In this document: piece after piece, positions 59,201-64,000 of the stretch
Numbering within the stretch: the first letter of the stretch is position 1
Layout of the letters: every line of letters begins with the position of its first letter
Source: Dactylellina haptotyla
Taxonomy: Eukaryota; Ascomycota; Orbiliomycetes; Orbiliales; Orbiliaceae
Direction: 5' to 3'
Assembly: GCA_031310005.1 (NCBI GenBank)
Contig: CM062382.1
Coordinates: 2,170,001 to 2,234,000 of the forward strand
DNA: 64,000 nucleotides
Made by a program: the position numbers and the translations under genes
The notes under the pieces: generated by a model
The model's input: the letters and a program-made list of their open reading frames with translations, nothing else
Told to the model about the DNA's origin: nothing
The model's database searches: none

Positions 59201-59983
59201 GAGGTCGGGACTGAGAGCCAGAAATCAAAAGAGTATGTACTAAATGTTGCGGGGGGTTCTATAAATTATATCAGCTTGCTAAAATCTATCTCTAGTAACG
59301 AGGATCATTTGGTCAAGTTCTATCCTACTAGTCCTAGGCTTGGACCTGCCATGCCCGCCTCTCAAAAGTTGAATGATGAAGTCGGATGGTTTGTCGATCC
59401 AGGCGTCTCATCGGAGTTCGGCCGAACCCCCGAAGTCACAGCGTTCAAACTTTACGCCTACTCTGAATTCAAGAACCGCGTTCTCGGTCGTCGAGGGAAG
59501 GATGGCGTCGCTGATGTTCCCGAGATCGATATCCTCTACCGCTTCTTCAGCCATTTCCTGCGCAAGCACTTCAATTTGAACATGTACAACGAATTCAAGA
59601 GTCTTGCCCTTGAGGATTTCCATAACGGCAGCATGAGTGGCGTTGAATACCTTTATAAGTTCCATGTCTTCAAGATCCAGAACTTCCCCACCCCAGACCT
59701 CTTCTTCCAGGATTTTGCTACCCTCTCAAGCGAGCAACACCACGAGAGACCACCATATGATAAGAAGATGGTCGATGCAGTTGGATACAGCAAGACTATC
59801 ACTAGCTCTACGAAGACAAGACTCGGAAGATTCATGCAAGAGAAGAACAAGAACTTCCAGATGTGGCCTGTCAATACCAACCATCACCACCATCACCATC
59901 ACCATGGTGGCAACCACAACCATAACAACCATGGGCACCAGAATAGCAACCATGGGCCAAATGGGCCATCTGTTCGTGGTTGA
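56262..59983 (+). CDS. LARP1: LARP1-type RNA-binding protein (La motif + DM15)
   Basis: Four exons: 56262-57027, 57085-58360, 58420-59232 and 59296-59983, giving 1180 residues. The N-terminal 250 residues are polar and disordered, apart from a Ala-rich FSYAAAASGKAKP start and NPWTVRKEAMDR, a motif of fungal La-related proteins. A charged KREKREKEEKEKEREK stretch and a Pro/Gln/Asn-rich linker with RGG-like patches follow. The La motif is at about 660-740 (LSYYFSLDNMVKDTYLRSHM, then GWVFLDVICGFRKIKEM). A C-terminal DM15 region follows (YSEFKNRVLG; ILYRFFSHFLRKHFNLNMYN; EFKSLALEDFHNGSMSGVEY). DM15 of LARP1 binds capped pyrimidine-rich 5' ends of ribosomal-protein mRNAs. The chain ends in a His/Asn-rich tail with eight consecutive His. 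Yeast Sro9/Slf1 are smaller relatives. Confidence 0.9.
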
Positions 59984-61477
59984 AGATTAATGCCTTAATC
60001 TTTTTCTCTCTCCCTCTCTCTCAATCTTTCACTTCACACATTGACAAATAATCGAATCCCTTGATGGTCTTCGCCGCGATTATTCATTGCAGCCTATCTT
60101 TTTTGATCATGAACGGCGAAACAAATTCTTGATAAAAGAAAACCCTTTCTTAGGCTTTTGTATTCGTTCCTTCTCTTCTCTCCTTCTTGCTTCGATATTA
60201 GATAATGAAGATTTTACGATTTCAATGCTCCGCTTTTCCCTTCCGGGAGTCCCCTCTTCGGCCCTTTTACTCTGCTTCTTCCTTCGGAATACCCACTGCT
60301 ATTATTTTTATTAGCATCTCGTTTATTCAGTGGTGTTTTTGTGTAATTCTCCCCCCAAAATTTTGCCTCGCGCTTACAAAACACAAAAAGTTCTTAGACT
60401 CTTCTGCCTTTGATTAAATGCATTCAGAGAAATGGGCGTTATAGGTTTTTCTTTCTTGCTCTGCCAGGTTTGCTTTTATTACTTCTGTATTTCCGTTACG
60501 ATATGTGCTTTTATGTTCCCCCTCTTGGATACAAATGCAGCTATTTTACCTGCTTGGTATCTTATAACATCGACTTTACAAGCCCCAGAATATTATACAT
60601 CGAAATGGGCAAAAAATGGTTGGACTTTATTATCCTCAGCTTCCTGGATCCACCGACTACTTTTCTTTCTTCTTTTACATTTTTGCTCCCCCAGAAATGA
60701 ATTTGTTCTTTTATCCTTCAACGTCTACCTTTTTTATTAGTTATTGCTGGCTTCTTTTCCCTCGTCAATTTTACTTTGATAAAAATATAAAAAGAGAAAA
60801 TTTGGTTTTTTTAAAAAAAAAAAACTCAAAGAGCGCAAAACTGCGACGCCTCTTCGAACAAAAGCCTCAGGGAAAAGATTTATGAAACAACGCCCGATCG
60901 AACGACCCGGACGGCTATCCGGGCATAAGGATGTATAAGACCCTACACCACTAATTCTTTTAATTTTTTCCCCGAACATACATACCGACCGGAGCAAGTC
61001 AACCCGGTACAGAATTTACACCTAGGGGGCAAACAAACCCTGCCGGATATCGGAGGTGCACTGGTTATCCTTGGACAAACCCATGTCCTCCCAAGCCCGA
61101 AAAAAACGCTACTTCAAGTAGCTTTAAGCTTTTGTTTCGATTTAATGGAATTTTACATTACAACTGAATAGCTGGAATCGTACTGCTCTGTATCCCCGCA
61201 CCCACTCACGTCGAGAAACAATGGGGCTTTCTTCTGGCCTGAATGTGGTTGAAGGAGTTGACTCGCCTACAGGAAGGTTTCACGGCGAACATCAGAAGCA
61301 GGGCAGTAAATAGCTTATATACAATCCATAGCATTGTGTAGGCCAATGCAAGCTCTCAATAATCGAATAGAAATCTCTTCTACCGTTCTGCTTTCCTAAT
61401 ATACTATCTTACACTTACAGCTGTGATGTCACAACTCTTTGAGAGAACAAGTTAGAGTTTTAAACCTTCGACACCGT
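59984..61477. other. Convergent intergenic region, LARP1 / RPP40
   Basis: 1.5 kb, T/C-rich after LARP1 (59995-60760), with an A12 run near 60812-60823. This is the 3' flank of both genes; frames here are AT-rich noise. Confidence 0.55.
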
Positions 61478-63052
61478 TTAAGAATGCTCGTCCCGTCCAC
61501 CGACTACCTCCCACATGACGTACTTCGGGCCAACCGTTGTATCCTTCCCGCCGACGCCTACGCCAACCCCTTCCATATCTACATCTTCTGACCCCGGTTC
61601 TTGTGAAACTCTCAAGATAGTGTACAAGTTCTCTCCACCCATCCCACTGATAGCGCTGTGCTGTCTTCTTTTCCAACTTACAGGCGCATTCTGAAACCCG
61701 TGTGCCGTGATCGAAAACCACTGGTTCTTTGAGACGGCTCGTAGAAGACTATCGAATATTTTTGAGATATATTCAGGAGGAAGAAATCCTCGCCATGATA
61801 ATTTAGCGATTTTGCCTAGTTGGTGTCCTTTGGAGTCGTCGGCTGGGGGTTCATAGCGACTTAACAGTGAGTCTGTGGAGTCTGAAGGGTTTAAGCGGTC
61901 CGCGTTTAGGGTCGCTAGGGCGAGCCATTCGTGGAACGAGTAGGCCCAGTCGTAGAAGACTTGTCTATCGTATTCTGATGTCGAACTTTGGGGAACTGTA
62001 TGGTTGAATGTTGCGAGTTTCATGGGGCCCCTGGAGCGGGTGATAATCGGTGTTGCGGTCTTGAGGGTAGAAGGCACGGAGAGACCGATGAGTTTAGTAT
62101 CTACTGCAGCTTCTGCAGCGAAAGATTGAACCAGTGCTTCTGTATATAATGAGAATGTTAGAGGAGGAGGTCCTTAACAGCACTCAACCCGAAGGATTGA
62201 TTCGAACCTTGCCGTAGATCACAGAACAACCAACGTTTTTGTTCCTTGAAGACATTTGTAAAGCTCCAAACTAGTCTGTCAAATGCCTTTCTGCCGTGGA
62301 CCATATGCGGCTGCCGGAGATCATGTTCCACCACTATCATGTTAAATATATATATCTTGTTAGCAAAGAGCAGCCTTCGTGGACAGAAGCGATGTCTGTG
62401 TACCCCATCGTTCCTTCTTTCTTCCACCAAAAGTAGCTTGCTTGCCCACGAGACCGGCTTTTTCATACGTTTCTTTCCGAAGGAACAGATACAATATCCC
62501 TATATTCTCTCCCATGTAAGCTACTGAAGGCTCGAGGAGGCAAGTGAGATTTCTAACCATCAGAGAGGCAATAAACATCGTCGACATCTATCCTGCCATC
62601 ACTAAGTAAAAGAACATTTCCTATTTGAAGTTTATTAAAAAAGTCAGCAACTTTTTATCCTCTTTAAAAGCCTCCCCAAAAATAGAACCATCAGTTACCT
62701 TTTCGGATGTAATTATTATAAAACTCGGCTTCTAGTATTTCTTTCAGCCCCATAAATATCCTATGATACTGGAGCGGTTTGAGCTCCTCCTCGAGCTTCT
62801 GTTGGACCAACTCGCAAATCTCATCTGGTAGCAGGACATCAACCTAGGCCTCCATCAGAAAACATATTAAATATTAAAATTTATGATTTAACTCGTGGGT
62901 CCTACCTGTTGGTTATAGGTATGTCCAAGGACTGTAGTATACGGCCGTCTGTTCGACTTCTGCGGGACCGAGTCGCCCGACAGTCTGCCGAAAGTGATAT
63001 AGCATTTGGAATCAGGTGCTCCGTGAGCAAGCTTATTCGCCAACTGCATCAT
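61478..63052 (-). CDS. RPP40: RNase P/MRP protein subunit RPP40
   Basis: Six exons: 62906-63052, 62699-62843, 62558-62620, 62404-62499, 62208-62333 and 61478-62139, giving 412 residues. The start is MMQLANKL, then SKCYITFGRL, typical of fungal Rpp40. Next are VDVLLPDEICELVQQKLEEE, GRIDVDDVYCLSDG joined by splicing to ILYLFLRKETYEKAGLVG, GGRKKERW joined to VVEHDL, FDRLVWSF, and at the C-terminus WFSITAHGFQNAPVSWKRRQ with GGENLYTIL. The last block matches the conserved end of human RPP40. It is a protein subunit of nuclear RNase P/MRP, which processes tRNA 5' ends and pre-rRNA. Four short middle exons make this the most fragmented gene here. One donor (GTTCGA, 62202-62207) is non-consensus. Either of two adjacent ATGs could start. 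Confidence 0.85.
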
Positions 63053-63393
63053 GATGCCCAGCGCTATTGGCACTGGCTACTCAGATATAAAATGGATTGC
63101 TGTTGTAGAATCGAAGTTCGCAGTTCGAAGTTTTTTCGTCCCGCGTTGTTGCTGCGCCAAGCGGATTGAGTCGCGATTAGTTTAGCCAGTTCGAGCGCGA
63201 ATTGGAACATCGAGCCAAACCACCAAACTAAACCCGAATGAGAGCATCGCGCCAGAGATCGATATCAGAAGACAGCATCTAATCGTAATACTCCCTCGAT
63301 TTCCTGTGGGACCTTCTTGCACCACACTCCTCCGCCGAATCTACCACCTCCCCGAACCCGAATACACTGAAGATAAGACCCAAATCCCAATAA
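63053..63393. promoter_or_regulatory. Shared bidirectional promoter, RPP40 / TEX1
   Basis: 341 bp between divergent starts of two RNA-processing genes, holding both promoters. No factor site is claimed. Confidence 0.55.
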
Positions 63394-64000
63394 ATGTCGA
63401 ACCAATCGGGTCGCTACCTCTCCCGTTCCACCGCATCCAAATACTTCTCAGACATCCAGATCCGCGCCTTCCACGACCCCAATGCCCGCCACCACCCGGG
63501 CACCCACTCAGGCACAATCCTGCGTACGGTAGCATGGAATAACCTCGGATCACGAATAGCGACAGGTGGCGCCGGCGGTAATGTCAAGATATGGAACCCA
63601 GAAAAGGCGGACGTGCGCAGCAGCACAGATCTCAAGGGCACAGGGTTGCAGGTCACGGAACGATTACAGTGGGATCCTACACACGCTGAGCGGCTGGCGA
63701 GCTGCGGAGTTGGAGACTCGGGGGTGGTCAAGTTTTGGGATTACAGAAGTCGGTCCACAGATCCACCTTGATGCAAGCATCTGTTTCCGCCATATCTTCC
63801 ATCTACCCTTTACATTACCAACCTTTTTTTTTCTTTCCTTTTGCTGGACGGTACTGCGGAACCCTATATATCTGGAGCAGAAATAACTGATTGGCTTTTT
63901 GCCTCTTCGACTGGGGTCTTCTGAAAATATACAGCTGCGAAAGCTACTCAGGATATCAAAACTGGAAGCGACAATTACTCGCTATCATACCACCCTGATG
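63394..64000 (+). CDS. TEX1: THO complex subunit 3 / TEX1, WD40 protein (5' part, 3' truncated)
   Basis: Exon 1 is 63394-63748; exon 2 starts at 63935 and runs off the right edge. The start is MSNQSGRYLSRSTASKYFSD. The first WD40 repeat follows (GTILRTVAWNNLGSRIATGG, then NVKIWNPEKA) and a second repeat (LQWDPTHAERLASCGVGDSG, then VVKFWDYR). Exon 2 continues KATQDIKTGSDNYSLSYHPD, the start of the third blade of THOC3-type proteins. TEX1/THOC3 is a seven-bladed propeller subunit of THO/TREX, which couples transcription to mRNA export. The 186-bp intron has a weak GTCGGT donor and ATACAG acceptor; the frame is kept and the product reads FWDYRTAKATQDIK. A different donor remains possible. Confidence 0.82.

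Noticed and set aside
62200-62209. tRNA B-box-like GGTTCGAATC on the minus strand
   Set aside because: The following bases do not close a T-arm, no acceptor or anticodon stem fits, and the position is an RPP40 intron donor.

Overview
The window is nuclear DNA from a filamentous ascomycete (Pezizomycotina). The evidence is short introns of about 45-190 bp with GTRNGT-like donors and CTRAY-type branch points, strongly Ser/Pro-rich proteins, and a full set of fungal housekeeping genes (fungal tri-domain tRNA ligase, NPR3, COX19, RPP40, Bna7-type kynurenine formamidase). The low gene density, with two gene-free stretches of about 6.5 and 8.6 kb, would fit a Leotiomycete-like genome, but the class is a guess. 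I count 17 protein-coding genes; both end genes are cut by the window edges. No convincing tRNA, rRNA, CRISPR array or intact transposon was seen.

Left arm (1-19.2 kb), gene-dense: C-terminal part of the NatA auxiliary subunit NAA15 (+); an unknown protein (-); a small unknown protein (-) head-to-head with ESCRT-I subunit VPS37 (+); a microbial-type PARG (-) head-to-head with kynurenine formamidase BNA7 (+); splicing factor SF3A2/Prp11 (-) head-to-head with the TORC1 regulator NPR3 (+); a divergent, intronless ADF/cofilin-like gene (+); and a Ser-rich protein of unknown function (-).

Middle (19.2-46.6 kb), sparse: a gene-free stretch, a CCCH zinc-finger protein (-), the histone deacetylase SIR2 (-), COX19 (+) convergent with the tRNA ligase TRL1 (-), then the largest gene-free stretch (38.0-46.6 kb), which holds small tandem and inverted repeats.

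Right arm (46.6-64 kb): a bHLH transcription factor (-), the Golgi membrane protein SFT2 (+), a LARP1-type La-motif/DM15 RNA-binding protein (+), RNase P/MRP subunit RPP40 (-), and the start of the THO subunit TEX1 (+).

Themes: many genes act in RNA metabolism (SF3A2, TRL1, LARP1, RPP40, TEX1, CCCH). Three touch NAD: BNA7 makes it, while the PARG and SIR2 handle ADP-ribose or consume NAD. BNA7 and the PARG share one 696-bp promoter, which is the most suggestive pairing here. Exon boundaries were deduced by reading splice signals and keeping frame and family similarity. Family assignments rest on recognised motifs, not on database searches.
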